From positions 23,685 to 87,684 of the forward strand of contig JAGAJL010000014.1 in assembly GCA_017626095.1 (NCBI GenBank): a stretch of 64,000 nt of DNA, in the 5' to 3' direction. The notes beneath the pieces are model-generated. The model was not told the DNA's origin. It saw only the letters and a program-made list of their open reading frames with translations, and ran no database searches. Source of the stretch: Lachnospiraceae bacterium (lineage in GTDB: Bacteria > Bacillota > Clostridia > Lachnospirales > Lachnospiraceae). Positions 24,657 to 32,066 of the stretch are shown one piece after another. Numbering within the stretch: the first letter of the stretch is position 1; each line of letters starts with the position of its first letter. The translations under genes were made by a program, and so were the position numbers.

Positions 24657-25106
24657 ATGCAGGAAAAAAGTACAGATGAGATTGAGAAACTTCTTGAAAG
24701 TATGAAGCCAAATCAATTGGATGTTTTTTATAAAGAAAATGATAAGTATATGGATGATGACAAAAAAGCATTTTATTATTACATGAAAAATACTTTAGAA
24801 TCAAAAAATATTTTTTTAAAGGACATGTATATTTTTGCAGGATTATCTGAGACTTATGGAGAAAAAATAATTAGAATGGAGAAACATACAAAGGATAGAA
24901 ATTTGATTATTCGATTGTGTGTTGCCGGTCATTTTTCCTTAGTTGAAGTGAATAAAGCACTTAAGCTATATGGCATGAATACACTTTATGCAAAGGATAA
25001 GAGAGATGCTTGTCTTATAGTGGCAATAAATAATAGAATATATGATTTTGGTATTATTGATAGCATGATGGAAAAACAGGGATTACAGAAATTATCAGCA
25101 GAATAA
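24657..25106 (+). CDS. XRE-like partner of the upstream kinase
   Basis: 149 residues. The middle resembles an XRE-like bundle: YYYMKNTLESKNIFLKDMYI, then FAGLSETYGEKIIRMEKHTK, IIRLCVAGHFSLVEVNKALK, LYGMNTLYAKDKRDACLIVA. The same series recurs in the protein at 29588-30049 and, more distantly, at the C-terminus of the macrodomain protein at 54300. It likely binds DNA or pairs with the kinase as a substrate; this is inference from the conserved neighbourhood. A good terminator follows at 25117. Confidence 0.7.
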   Translation: MQEKSTDEIEKLLESMKPNQLDVFYKENDKYMDDDKKAFYYYMKNTLESKNIFLKDMYIFAGLSETYGEKIIRMEKHTKDRNLIIRLCVAGHFSLVEVNKALKLYGMNTLYAKDKRDACLIVAINNRIYDFGIIDSMMEKQGLQKLSAE

Positions 25107-25116
25107 TAATTGATTT

Positions 25117-25148
25117 ATATCCTCACCTTTTTGGTGAGGATATTTCTT
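25117..25148 (+). terminator. Terminator of kinase/partner unit 1
   Basis: A perfect 11-bp stem ATATCCTCACC (25117-25127) with GGTGAGGATAT (25133-25143), then TTCTTTG. It separates the kinase unit from the ExbB/ExbD unit. Confidence 0.8.
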
Positions 25149-25279
25149 TGACTACAGTGATATTCTTATATAAGTGATAAGAATGTTTGCACTGCGTAAG
25201 AAAAAGTTATTTAAGTATTAGTAGTGCAGATAACAAGAGGCTGCAAACAAATTGTATTTAATATCTGGAGGAAAAAGTT

Positions 25280-25492
25280 ATGGGATATGTATGGGAAATA
25301 ATATTTAGTGACGGTGAATCAGTTCTTTCTAATAAAGTAATTGAAAAAGTGTATGATACATATAAAGAGGCAGAAGAAGCTGGTAAGTTTTTTGGCTCGT
25401 GTTATTATAAAGGAAAAAAATACATTGAAGAAGAAACAGATTTTGAAGCAAGTGATGCAATAATAGAAGAAATAAAAATAGTTCATATTTGA
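25280..25492 (+). CDS. Small protein of unknown function
   Basis: 70 residues, acidic (GYVWEIIFSDGESVLSNKVI, then EEETDFEASDAIIEEIKIVH). CTGGAGGAAAAAGTT precedes the ATG. It resembles small DUF-type proteins with a beta hairpin and helix. No function proposed. The following 190 bp to the ExbB-like gene contain only a 23-codon frame at 25594-25665 that I do not trust. Confidence 0.6.
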   Translation: MGYVWEIIFSDGESVLSNKVIEKVYDTYKEAEEAGKFFGSCYYKGKKYIEEETDFEASDAIIEEIKIVHI

Positions 25493-25685
25493 AAATAGAA
25501 AGTATCTTTTTCATATTAAACTTCATATTGATATTCCTTGTTCGTGCGCGTAAAATGATAATTAGTAATAATTTGTTTGAATAAGACGACTATATGACAA
25601 TCAAAGAAGCAACTGAGAATGGAAATTATCTGTTCTCAGAATATGGAAAATATGCTTCTGAATAATTTTGCTGAGGAAGAGATAA

Positions 25686-26189
25686 ATGAATTTACTGGAA
25701 CAGGTTGTGAGTATATTAATAGAGAATTTTTTGGGGTTGGATATGATTATTATAGGATTAGCAGTTGCTAATGCATTGTTCTTCTATCTGCCAACAAAAA
25801 TAAATACTGATAAGATTTATTCTCATTTCAATAAAACGGATAAGACGAGCAATCTGAATAATTATTCAAAAAAGGCATTTGGCATTTTACCGAAGGAAGA
25901 AAAATTAAGTGTGGATAAGCTTCTTGATTATCGAGAAAAAATGAATAAATCATATTCTTATTTTTCGAATATTTCAACTATGTTTCCTTTGTTTGGAATG
26001 TTAGGAACAGTTATGTCTTTGATGCCAATTGTGGGAAGTGCGGATGCGAATTTTTTTGAAGCATTAACATCTACATTCTGGGGAATTGTGTTTGCTATTA
26101 TTTTCAAGGCTTTGGATGCAGGAATATCATATAAAATAGACGATAATGAAAAACATATGGATTATTTCTTTAATCCAAGTAATATGTGA
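25686..26189 (+). CDS. ExbB/TolQ/MotA-like ion-channel subunit
   Basis: 167 residues with three membrane helices: about 18-36, and a pair within residues 94-148. The key block FPLFGMLGTVMSLMPIV, then EALTSTFWGIVFAIIFKALD, is the MotA/TolQ/ExbB signature (GLLGTVxGLxxxF ... AL.TT..GL..AI). Such subunits form a five-fold ring that uses the proton or sodium gradient to drive a partner dimer. It is shorter than ExbB and much shorter than ZorA. First gene of a four-gene unit with overlapping or adjacent starts. In a Gram-positive host without an outer membrane this is unexpected. Confidence 0.75.
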   Translation: MNLLEQVVSILIENFLGLDMIIIGLAVANALFFYLPTKINTDKIYSHFNKTDKTSNLNNYSKKAFGILPKEEKLSVDKLLDYREKMNKSYSYFSNISTMFPLFGMLGTVMSLMPIVGSADANFFEALTSTFWGIVFAIIFKALDAGISYKIDDNEKHMDYFFNPSNM

Positions 26190-26196
26190 GGTATGT

Positions 26197-26865
26197 ATGA
26201 AAAAAAGAAACTTGATTCTTGATTTTACTTCACTTTTAGATGTTATTATGATTATTCTATTTGCTGTTTTGTCTCAACAAAAAGGGGCATTTAATGAGCA
26301 GACAAAGCAACTTGAAAATGTGCAGGAACAATATGAAAGTCAAATTGAGGTATATGAAGAACTTGCCAGTGAAAACATTGAACTTACGGATCGAATAAGT
26401 GAACTGGAAGAAGAAACAAAGGAACTTCGGTATGCTGCCGGAAGGTACGGAAGTACTGACAGAGAACAAACATATGATGATGTGATGGGTGAACTAATCA
26501 CTATTAAATTACTAATTGGTACACATATTAATGAAAATACAAATAGTTCTGAAGCAGAGATAAGTGTTTTTATGAAAGAAAATTCCGATGAGGAAATTGT
26601 AGTTGATAAGTTTGTTATTTCGCATGATACTGGGTTGGATGATGAGCAAAGAAAGCAGGCGATTTCAAAAGCAAAGAATGATTTTACGAATACTTTGTAT
26701 GAGTTATTGCTTGAGCGCGAAGGTGAATTATTCTTATTTACAATCGAATACAATTATGATGATCCGGCAGTATCATCAAAAGATTTTGAAATAATAGAGT
26801 ATTCAATCAATGAGTTAGGCAGAAAGTTAGATAAAAAGTGCTATATCGAAAAAGTGAAAAAATGA
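26197..26865 (+). CDS. ExbD/MotB-like stator partner with coiled coil
   Basis: 222 residues. The N-terminal MKKRNLILDFTSLLDVIMII has the short cytoplasmic start, a membrane helix and the conserved Asp just before it (DFTSLLDVIM), as in ExbD/TolR and MotB. A coiled coil follows (residues about 30-80, EELASENIELTDRISELEEE), then a globular outside domain of about 130 residues. No OmpA-type peptidoglycan-binding motif is seen. GAGGT precedes the ATG at 26197, 7 bp after the ExbB-like stop. Probably a dimer that sits in the ExbB-like ring. Confidence 0.7.
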   Translation: MKKRNLILDFTSLLDVIMIILFAVLSQQKGAFNEQTKQLENVQEQYESQIEVYEELASENIELTDRISELEEETKELRYAAGRYGSTDREQTYDDVMGELITIKLLIGTHINENTNSSEAEISVFMKENSDEEIVVDKFVISHDTGLDDEQRKQAISKAKNDFTNTLYELLLEREGELFLFTIEYNYDDPAVSSKDFEIIEYSINELGRKLDKKCYIEKVKK

Positions 26866-26882
26866 TATACGGGGGATATGAA

Positions 26883-27296
26883 ATGATGTGCTCAAAAATG
26901 AAAAATGCTGGAAATGATTTAATAAAATTATTGATTGGTATCGCTGTGCTGGTTATTGTCGCTTTGCTTATTATTCTTTTATTTAAAGGATTTGGATTCG
27001 GCTTTGGAAAAGGAAATGGCGAAGGCGATGGTACCGGAAATGCTGTTGAAACAATGGCACAAAATAGCGATAATATTGAAGAACAAGAAGAGAATGATGT
27101 ATTAACTATTGAAGTAAAAGAAAACAAGTATTATGTAGATGATAAAGCGGTTACGATATCAGAAATAAAAGAGCTTTGTACAAATGGCGATGTTAAGGAG
27201 CCGATTTTCATAATAAATAATTATGCGTCTGCGAAAGAATGGGATGCATTAAAAGATTGTTTAGGAGAACTTAATGTCTCGTTTCAAGAGAAGTAA
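26883..27296 (+). CDS. Second ExbD/TolR-like protein (membrane anchor plus periplasmic-type domain)
   Basis: 137 residues. A membrane helix (LIKLLIGIAVLVIVALLIIL) is followed by a Gly-rich linker (GFGFGKGNGEGDGTGN) and a domain whose sequence VLTIEVKENKYYVDDKAVTI, then SEIKELC and EPIFIINNYASAKEWDALKD, follows the ExbD/TolR periplasmic fold (strand, turn, strand, helix, strand, helix). The N-terminal membrane Asp of ExbD is not obvious. It may be the output domain of the complex. GGGGGATATGAA precedes the ATG at 26883. Overlaps the DUF1232 gene by 23 bp. Confidence 0.6.
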   Translation: MMCSKMKNAGNDLIKLLIGIAVLVIVALLIILLFKGFGFGFGKGNGEGDGTGNAVETMAQNSDNIEEQEENDVLTIEVKENKYYVDDKAVTISEIKELCTNGDVKEPIFIINNYASAKEWDALKDCLGELNVSFQEK

Positions 27297-27777
27297 AGAA
27301 ATAGCTAATTACACATGTCAATACGGAGATAAGAAATGCTGCAAAGATTCCACGGAAATTGCTGGTAGGTGGATTTTAGAATCGTTTGTATGTGCGAGGA
27401 AAACTGAAATGTCTGATAAACTAAAAGCAAGAGCAAAGCAATTAAAGAATGATGTTCCTACTGTTTTTTTATCGCTTAAGGATAAGGATACGCCTGTTGT
27501 TGCAAAAATAGTTGCTGCTATTACAGTTGCATATGCTTTATCCCCGATAGATTTGATCCCGGATTTTGTACCGGTACTCGGTTATCTGGATGATGTCATT
27601 TTACTTCCCGCATTAATCGCATGGACGATTCGGTTGATACCGAAAGACATCTGGGAAAAAAATAAACAAAATGCAGAAGATATGTGGAAGGATGGACGAC
27701 CAAAGAAATGGTTCTGTGCTATTCCGATAATTCTTTTGTGGGTTTTGATAATTTGGTTGATAATGAAGGCTGTTTGA
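27274..27777 (+). CDS. DUF1232 (YkvA-like) membrane protein
   Basis: 167 residues. The DUF1232 core is clear: AKIVAAITVAYALSPIDLIP, DFVPVLGYLDDVILLPALIA. The N-terminal 50 residues with CQYGDKKCC could bind metal. A C-terminal membrane helix (FCAIPIILLWVLIIWLIMKA) is added. Function of the family is unknown. The ATG at 27274 follows AGGAGAACTTA. Last gene of the ExbB/ExbD unit. Its 3' end (27740-27769) shares 28 of 30 bases with 23529-23558, downstream of the BFD-like gene, a likely recombination trace. Confidence 0.8.
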   Translation: MSRFKRSKEIANYTCQYGDKKCCKDSTEIAGRWILESFVCARKTEMSDKLKARAKQLKNDVPTVFLSLKDKDTPVVAKIVAAITVAYALSPIDLIPDFVPVLGYLDDVILLPALIAWTIRLIPKDIWEKNKQNAEDMWKDGRPKKWFCAIPIILLWVLIIWLIMKAV

Positions 27778-27785
27778 TGGGAAGA

Positions 27786-27829
27786 ATATCGTATCATAAT
27801 AGTAATTTTATCGTATCATAATAGTAATT
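27786..27829. repeat. Tandem 22-bp repeat before small-RNA module A
   Basis: ATCGTATCATAATAGTAATTTT occurs twice head to tail, ending a few bases before the -35 box of module A. Confidence 0.8.
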
Positions 27830-27833
27830 TTAT

Positions 27834-27953
27834 TTGACGAAATAAGATAAAGTGCTATAATATAATCACAAAGGCATTACCGATAGACGGTTGCCCCAAA
27901 TATAGTAATTAAAAAATAATCGCTAGTTTGTTAGGCTCGGCGATTATTTTTTA
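27834..27953 (+). ncRNA. Small-RNA module A, antitoxin of the holin-like toxin
   Basis: Promoter TTGACG (27834-27839), 16 bp, TATAAT (27856-27861). Transcript about 27868-27953, ending in terminator ATAATCGC (27916-27923) with GCGATTAT (27940-27947) and a T run. It contains CCGATAGACGGTTGCCCC, conserved in modules B and D and, in variant form, C. Its 3' end overlaps the 3' end of the toxin gene on the opposite strand, the layout of txpA/RatA and bsrG/SR4 type I systems. Confidence 0.7.
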
Positions 27954-28030
27954 TGTGAAATCTTGTAAACAAGACCGATGATAGTGACAATGAGTATTCC
28001 AAGCTGGAATAAAGCATCATATGTAACCAT
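27944..28030 (-). CDS. Holin-like type I toxin (28 aa)
   Basis: 28 codons: MVTYDALFQLGILIVTIIGL, then VYKISHKK. A single membrane helix with a basic tail, the MVTYxAL start and length of the putative holin-like toxin family (type I toxins such as TxpA relatives). GAGGGTGATGCC precedes the ATG. The mRNA leader carries GGTAGGCGGTTGCCC (complement of 28079-28093), which can pair with its own 3' region, the complement of 27882-27896. A TATAAT-like box is seen on the minus strand near 28125. Likely a membrane-damaging peptide held off by the overlapping RNA. Confidence 0.75.
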   Translation of the reverse strand: MVTYDALFQLGILIVTIIGLVYKISHKK

Positions 28031-28241
28031 GGCATCACCCTCTTTCATAAAGTCAGAGGGACACATGCCCTCTGCTGAGGGCAACCGCCTACCGTGTCTG
28101 ATAATACCTTTGCTTAAACTAAATTATAGTAATAAGTGCTCGAAAAATCAACATGGCATTTTGAACAAATAATTCTATGTGATGTCGAGACAACAAATGC
28201 TGGTAACGGATATAATGGTCTAAAATTCGTAGGCATTTATA

Positions 28242-28313
28242 TATACGAGTCATCTTTTGAAGGAGCCTAAAATAGAACAGTTTATTGTGAATCTGGATAT
28301 TTCCGGTTTGTAG
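28242..28313 (+). pseudogene. 3' relic of the DUF4143 ATPase gene
   Basis: The last 23 codons and about 23 bp beyond are almost identical to the end of the ATPase gene at 32831-34177 (SHLLKEPKIEQFIVNLDISG, then stop). The upstream part is missing. The sequence 28188-28240 before it resembles 31945-32000, another sign of mosaic exchange. Confidence 0.75.
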
Positions 28314-28333
28314 ATATTTATGAGATTATTTAC

Positions 28334-28371
28334 ACCAAGGAGCAGTCTTATGTCTGCTCCTTGGTATTTTT
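28334..28371 (+). terminator. Strong terminator after the ATPase relic
   Basis: A perfect 12-bp stem ACCAAGGAGCAG (28334-28345) with CTGCTCCTTGGT (28354-28365) and ATTTTT. In the intact ATPase copy the homology stops at TTTACACC (about 34196), just before this terminator would begin. Confidence 0.85.
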
Positions 28372-28446
28372 ATGTGCATTATGACAAAATTCAAATTCTG
28401 CCACCGCTAAGGTGGTAACGCCTGTACCTCAAATTTGATATAATGA

Positions 28447-29529
28447 TTATGAAATGATGGAAACAATAAGAACCATTATAGTCATAAACGCAAAGAAAAT
28501 GAGTACATCAAAAAGTAGGACAGCCAATATCCTAAGCGGAAGTTTCTTGGTCCGGCAGGGAGGAAACTGTGACTGGACATTTCTATAATTTGCTGTACAA
28601 AAAATAATGGAAAGAATCATCAGTAAACAAAAGATTCTCTCGAAAAGCAATGCCGCAGGTGTAGTGTCTTCTACCTCTAAGGTAAGGCATAACCAAAAGA
28701 GAAAAGCATAACCGGCCCCGGATAAAAGCATATTAATCGGGGATAATTTTTGAAATCCCGGCGGAAGATAACTCGTCCAGGAAGGTAATTTGCCGGCAGG
28801 TTCCATTGAAGTAGATTCGTTTTTGCAAAGGATGCGGAGGATGGAATTTACATCTTTGTATCTTTCGCTTGCGTTTAACTTAGTACATTTTGTAATAATG
28901 GAAGTAAACTCATTCTTTTGCCTGCTTTCAAGATATGCCGGGCAAGAAGTCAGCTCCTTTAGCAGCATGCCGATTGCATAAATATCCGTCTGGGTTGTGG
29001 AAACACCAAATCCATATTGTTCCGGGGCAGCATAGCCTTTGGTGCCTAATAAAGTGGTGTCTTCTTCCTTGTAGTCAGAGTGATATTTTGCGGCATTAAA
29101 ATCCAAAAGGAATAGTTCACCGGAAGGTGAAAGGATGATATTTGATGGTTTAATGTCGCGATGAATGATGGAAGGAACGCAATCGTGAAGTTCTTTTACA
29201 ATGGTGCAGAGTTGAATTGCGATATCCCGTATTTTTTCATTTGAAAAAGACATGTTGCTTTCCAATAGTTGCTCCATCGTATCACCGGAAATGTATTCTT
29301 CGATAATGTATAATTGGTTTACTTCCTCATACACTTCATAAATCCTTGGAGTATGGGGAATGGGATTGTTGCGAAGATGTTCATAGACGGACTTATTGTA
29401 TATATCTAAAATTTTTTTAATATAAATCTTATTTGTTTCCATGTGCTGAACAACATATATTTTATGTGCTTCGCTAATGGTAGCAATCGGTTTGTAAAAT
29501 GATATGGATAACCTCGATTCAATATCCAT
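28447..29529 (-). CDS. Membrane-anchored Ser/Thr protein kinase-like protein
   Basis: 360 residues. Kinase domain: KIYIKKILDIYN (Lys), LYIIEEYISGDTMEQLLE (hinge), IIHRDIKPSNIILSPSGELF (HRD), LLDFNAAKYH (DFG present as DFN) and GTKGYAAPEQYG, which ends at about residue 245. After a short linker, three or four membrane helices follow (NMLLSGAGYAFLFWLCLTLE; RIFCLLMILSIIFCTANY; ILAVLLFDVLIFFAFMTIMV). The ATG at 29529 follows GGGTGGATACT; a GTG three codons upstream is possible. It is divergent from its XRE-like partner with about 58 bp between them, and is related to the kinase at 23566, which has a zinc ribbon instead of membrane helices. Confidence 0.8.
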   Translation of the reverse strand: MDIESRLSISFYKPIATISEAHKIYVVQHMETNKIYIKKILDIYNKSVYEHLRNNPIPHTPRIYEVYEEVNQLYIIEEYISGDTMEQLLESNMSFSNEKIRDIAIQLCTIVKELHDCVPSIIHRDIKPSNIILSPSGELFLLDFNAAKYHSDYKEEDTTLLGTKGYAAPEQYGFGVSTTQTDIYAIGMLLKELTSCPAYLESRQKNEFTSIITKCTKLNASERYKDVNSILRILCKNESTSMEPAGKLPSWTSYLPPGFQKLSPINMLLSGAGYAFLFWLCLTLEVEDTTPAALLFERIFCLLMILSIIFCTANYRNVQSQFPPCRTKKLPLRILAVLLFDVLIFFAFMTIMVLIVSIIS

Positions 29530-29587
29530 AGTATCCACCCTTTCTCGTTACGTATACGAATTCATTATAGCAGAGGAGCAAGAAAGA
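29530..29587. promoter_or_regulatory. Divergent control region of kinase 2 and its partner
   Basis: The 58-bp gap holds a CGTATACG palindrome (within TTACGTATACGAAT, about 29547-29560), a natural site for a shared regulator such as the XRE-like partner. GAGGAGCAAGAAAG serves the plus-strand gene. Confidence 0.4.
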
Positions 29588-30049
29588 ATGAATAAAAAAA
29601 GTACAGAGGAATTAGAAAAGATTTTAGGAACAACCCATATCGAAGACATCGATGGATATCTTTCTGAAAATGCTGAGAGTATTTTGTCTTCGTACAGACC
29701 TTTTTCCGATTACATTCGATCTATCATAAAAGAAAAAGGCTTACGTCAACAAGATATTTTTTTGGATGCGGATATTCCGGAAAGATACGGATACAAATTG
29801 ATAACAGAGGAAAAACGTACTCGTCAAAGGGATGTTATCATACGGATTTGCTATGCGGCTCACATGAATCTTGATGAAACACAAAGGGCACTAAAGTACT
29901 ATCGGATGCCGGAGCTGTATGCGAAGGTTCCAAGGGATGCCTTAATCATGATTGCCATTAATGAAAGACCCGGTAGCATTCTTGATGTGAATAGTTTTCT
30001 TAAGAAAAATGGGATGGAAACATTACGATCAAGCGGGGTACAGGAATAA
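29588..30049 (+). CDS. XRE-like partner of kinase 2
   Basis: 153 residues. Same architecture as the protein at 24657: N-terminal MNKKSTEELEKILG (as QEKSTDEIEKLLE), then FSDYIRSIIKEKGLRQQDIF, PERYGYKLITEEKRTRQRDV, IIRICYAAHMNLDETQRALK, YYRMPELYAKVPRDALIMIA. The RTxxRDVIIR and ETQxALKYY blocks are the most conserved. The first part looks like an XRE-type bundle that binds DNA or acts as a kinase substrate. GAGGAGCAAGAAAG precedes the ATG. Confidence 0.75.
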   Translation: MNKKSTEELEKILGTTHIEDIDGYLSENAESILSSYRPFSDYIRSIIKEKGLRQQDIFLDADIPERYGYKLITEEKRTRQRDVIIRICYAAHMNLDETQRALKYYRMPELYAKVPRDALIMIAINERPGSILDVNSFLKKNGMETLRSSGVQE

Positions 30050-30078
30050 TACCACTGTTACGGTGGGAACGCTTTGAA

Positions 30079-30615
30079 ATGAAGTGTGCTATCATAAAAT
30101 TGCTTATGAAAAAATCATTTTTTATTTTCAATGTGATAGTCCCTTTATTAATAGGAGCAATAATTTACTACGTCTTCTTTCCGGAAACGATATTTGTAAA
30201 ATGCCTTGATAAACTGCTCGACATTTCCTATCAAATACCATTAAAACCTGAAAATGTTTTTGCTAAGGGAATAAGATTTTATTTTCTGGATTTTCTCTGG
30301 GCATATGCTTTGATGAGTTTTGTGGTCTGGCTATTTGGATATGAAAGAAAAATAGTCATAATGATTGTGCTATTTGAAGTGTTGATGGAGTTGGTTCAAT
30401 TATTTCCGGGAATAAAAGGGACTTTCGATGTTTGTGATATTGGAATTGAAATAATCGCAAACATCCCAGTAATTTTATTTTCCAGGAGGGGATTTAACAA
30501 TGAAAAAGATGAAAGCAATCGGATTGATGGCGACCATGCTTGTATTTGGGATGATGTCACTCGGAAGCGGTTCAAGCACCGATACAGAAACAAAAGAGAT
30601 TGTGACAGACAGTGA
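30079..30615 (+). CDS. VanZ-like membrane protein
   Basis: 178 residues. Four helices: FFIFNVIVPLLIGAIIYYVF, FYFLDFLWAYALMSFVVWLF, IVIMIVLFEVLMELVQLF, and IGIEIIANIPVILF. The ELVQLFPGIKGTFDVCDIGI segment fits the VanZ-like E-x-x-Q ... D-x-x-D pattern. VanZ-like proteins are linked with teicoplanin resistance but most are uncharacterised. The C-terminal 35 residues are polar and overlap the next gene by 116 bp, which suggests the real stop of the ancestral gene may have been nearer 30485. Confidence 0.6.
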   Translation: MKCAIIKLLMKKSFFIFNVIVPLLIGAIIYYVFFPETIFVKCLDKLLDISYQIPLKPENVFAKGIRFYFLDFLWAYALMSFVVWLFGYERKIVIMIVLFEVLMELVQLFPGIKGTFDVCDIGIEIIANIPVILFSRRGFNNEKDESNRIDGDHACIWDDVTRKRFKHRYRNKRDCDRQ

Positions 30616-31420
30616 TACGGAGGCTGACGCACAAGAGGTGGCTGCTTCTAGCAGTGAGACAACGGCAGGTAATGCGACGGATATTACGATTGAGGAGCAG
30701 GTTTTATTTGAAAAGGATGGATTGAAAGTTACCGCAACCGAATATGTAGTTGATTCGTTTTGGGGTGATGGAATTAAATTGTTGATTGAAAACAATGGTG
30801 CATCGGATATCGGCATAGGTTGCACCGCATTGATTGTAAATGACTACATGATTTCAGATTTGTTTTCTACTACTGTTGCGGCAGGAAAAAAAGCGAATGA
30901 AACCCTGTATCTTTCTAATTCGGGATTGCAGGCAGCCGGAATTGAAAATGTCGGAAAGGTTGAGGTTTATTTCCATACATTCGATTCAGACTCCTATATG
31001 ACCATTTCGGACATTGGCTGTGTGACAATTCAGACTTCGGAATTTGATTCCATGGATTCGACGCCCAATGATGAGGGACAAGAGCTATATAATGAGAATG
31101 GTATCAGAATTGTCGGCAAGTATGTAGATGAGAATAGTTTTTGGGGTGCTGCGGTGCTTCTTTACATTGAAAACAACAGTGGAAAAAATCGCATCATTCA
31201 ATGTGATGACATGTCCATCAACGGATTTATGATTACTCCATATTTCTCGTCAACGGTATATGACGGGAAGAAGGCTATTGATGAAATTACACTTATGTCA
31301 TCGGATTTAGAGGAAAATGGAATCACAAGCATTGAGGATATCGAACTGAAATTCAATATTATGGATGAAGATTTCATGAATAATGTAGAAACTGACGCAA
31401 TTAGTTTCTCAGCAAAATAG
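30500..31420 (+). CDS. Secreted two-domain protein
   Basis: 306 residues. A signal-like N-terminus (KKMKAIGLMATMLVFGMMSL) is followed by a Ser/Thr/Glu-rich linker. Lipoproteins of this type normally have a Cys at the cleavage site (LxxC); here the segment reads MSLGSGSS without Cys, so it may be secreted rather than lipid-anchored. Two similar beta-rich domains follow, about 75-185 and 200-300 (VVDSFWGDGIKLLIENNGAS versus VDENSFWGAAVLLYIENNSG; AAGKKANETLYL versus YDGKKAIDEITL), like DUF4352-type folds. GGAGGGGATTTAACA precedes the ATG. Confidence 0.7.
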   Translation: MKKMKAIGLMATMLVFGMMSLGSGSSTDTETKEIVTDSDTEADAQEVAASSSETTAGNATDITIEEQVLFEKDGLKVTATEYVVDSFWGDGIKLLIENNGASDIGIGCTALIVNDYMISDLFSTTVAAGKKANETLYLSNSGLQAAGIENVGKVEVYFHTFDSDSYMTISDIGCVTIQTSEFDSMDSTPNDEGQELYNENGIRIVGKYVDENSFWGAAVLLYIENNSGKNRIIQCDDMSINGFMITPYFSSTVYDGKKAIDEITLMSSDLEENGITSIEDIELKFNIMDEDFMNNVETDAISFSAK

Positions 31421-31444
31421 AGTGATTCAAGGAGGTACGAAAGA

Positions 31445-31801
31445 ATGAAAGTATGGAAGTTAGTTTCGGGTATTATATCCATTGTTTTATGTTTGATTAT
31501 TGAATTGCAGTCATGTGCGGCAGGCGTAGTGAATACCATTGAGGAGAATGGTGGGTCTTCCGGATCGGTTGGATTTCTTTGTGGAATTCTGATTCTTGCA
31601 GGTGGTATTGTTTCCATCGCATCGAGAAAGTCCGCTAAAAATGGTGGAAATATTGCATTGATTGTATTGTTTGGCCTTGCAGCATTACTTGGATTTACCG
31701 GTTATGGGAACTACAGCGATTTGGTTATTTGGTCAATATGGGCACTGGTAAATGCGGTCCTTGCAGTTGTGGCGCTTGTAAAGAATAAGAATAGTATTTG
31801 A
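31445..31801 (+). CDS. Small membrane protein
   Basis: 118 residues, four predicted membrane helices (LVSGIISIVLCLIIELQSCA; VGFLCGILILAGGIVSIASR; IALIVLFGLAALLGFTG; LVIWSIWALVNAVLAVVALV). It resembles small TMEM-like proteins of Firmicutes with unknown function. GGAGGTACGAAAGA precedes the ATG. The stop codon overlaps the -35 box of small-RNA module B. Confidence 0.65.
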   Translation: MKVWKLVSGIISIVLCLIIELQSCAAGVVNTIEENGGSSGSVGFLCGILILAGGIVSIASRKSAKNGGNIALIVLFGLAALLGFTGYGNYSDLVIWSIWALVNAVLAVVALVKNKNSI

Positions 31802-31912
31802 TGAAATAAGAGAAAGTGCTATAGAATAATCACAAAGGCATTACCGATAGACGGTTGCCCCAAATATAGTAATTAAAAAATAATCGCTAGTTAGGCTCAG
31901 CGATTATTTTTT
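31798..31912 (+). ncRNA. Small-RNA module B (toxin gene truncated)
   Basis: Promoter TTGATG (31798-31803), 16 bp, TATAGA (31820-31825). The transcript from about 31832 has the same ACCGATAGACGGTTGCCCC core and terminator TAATCGC/GCGATTA with T run as module A, but lacks six bases (GTTTGTTAGG is GTTAGG). On the minus strand the toxin frame keeps only its C-terminal part (VTIIGLVYMISHKK) and has no start codon. The sequence then joins the duplicated leader of the second 181-aa gene. Confidence 0.65.
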
Positions 31913-32066
31913 ATGTGAAATCATGTAAACAAGACCGATGATAGTGACAACAAATACTGTTGACAGATATAGTGGTCTAAATTGCGCAGGATTTTTATTG
32001 GATATCTTGTAAAATGGAGAGATTGTAACATATAATCAAATGGAATTAAAAAAGGAGTTGTTTTAA

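Noticed and set aside
25594-25665. 23-codon frame before the ExbB-like gene
   Set aside because: Too short, no ribosome site and no similarity; it may be a relic.
25686-27777. Canonical Zorya system
   Set aside because: The motor proteins are short, there is no OmpA-like domain and no ZorC, ZorD or ZorE-like gene beside them.
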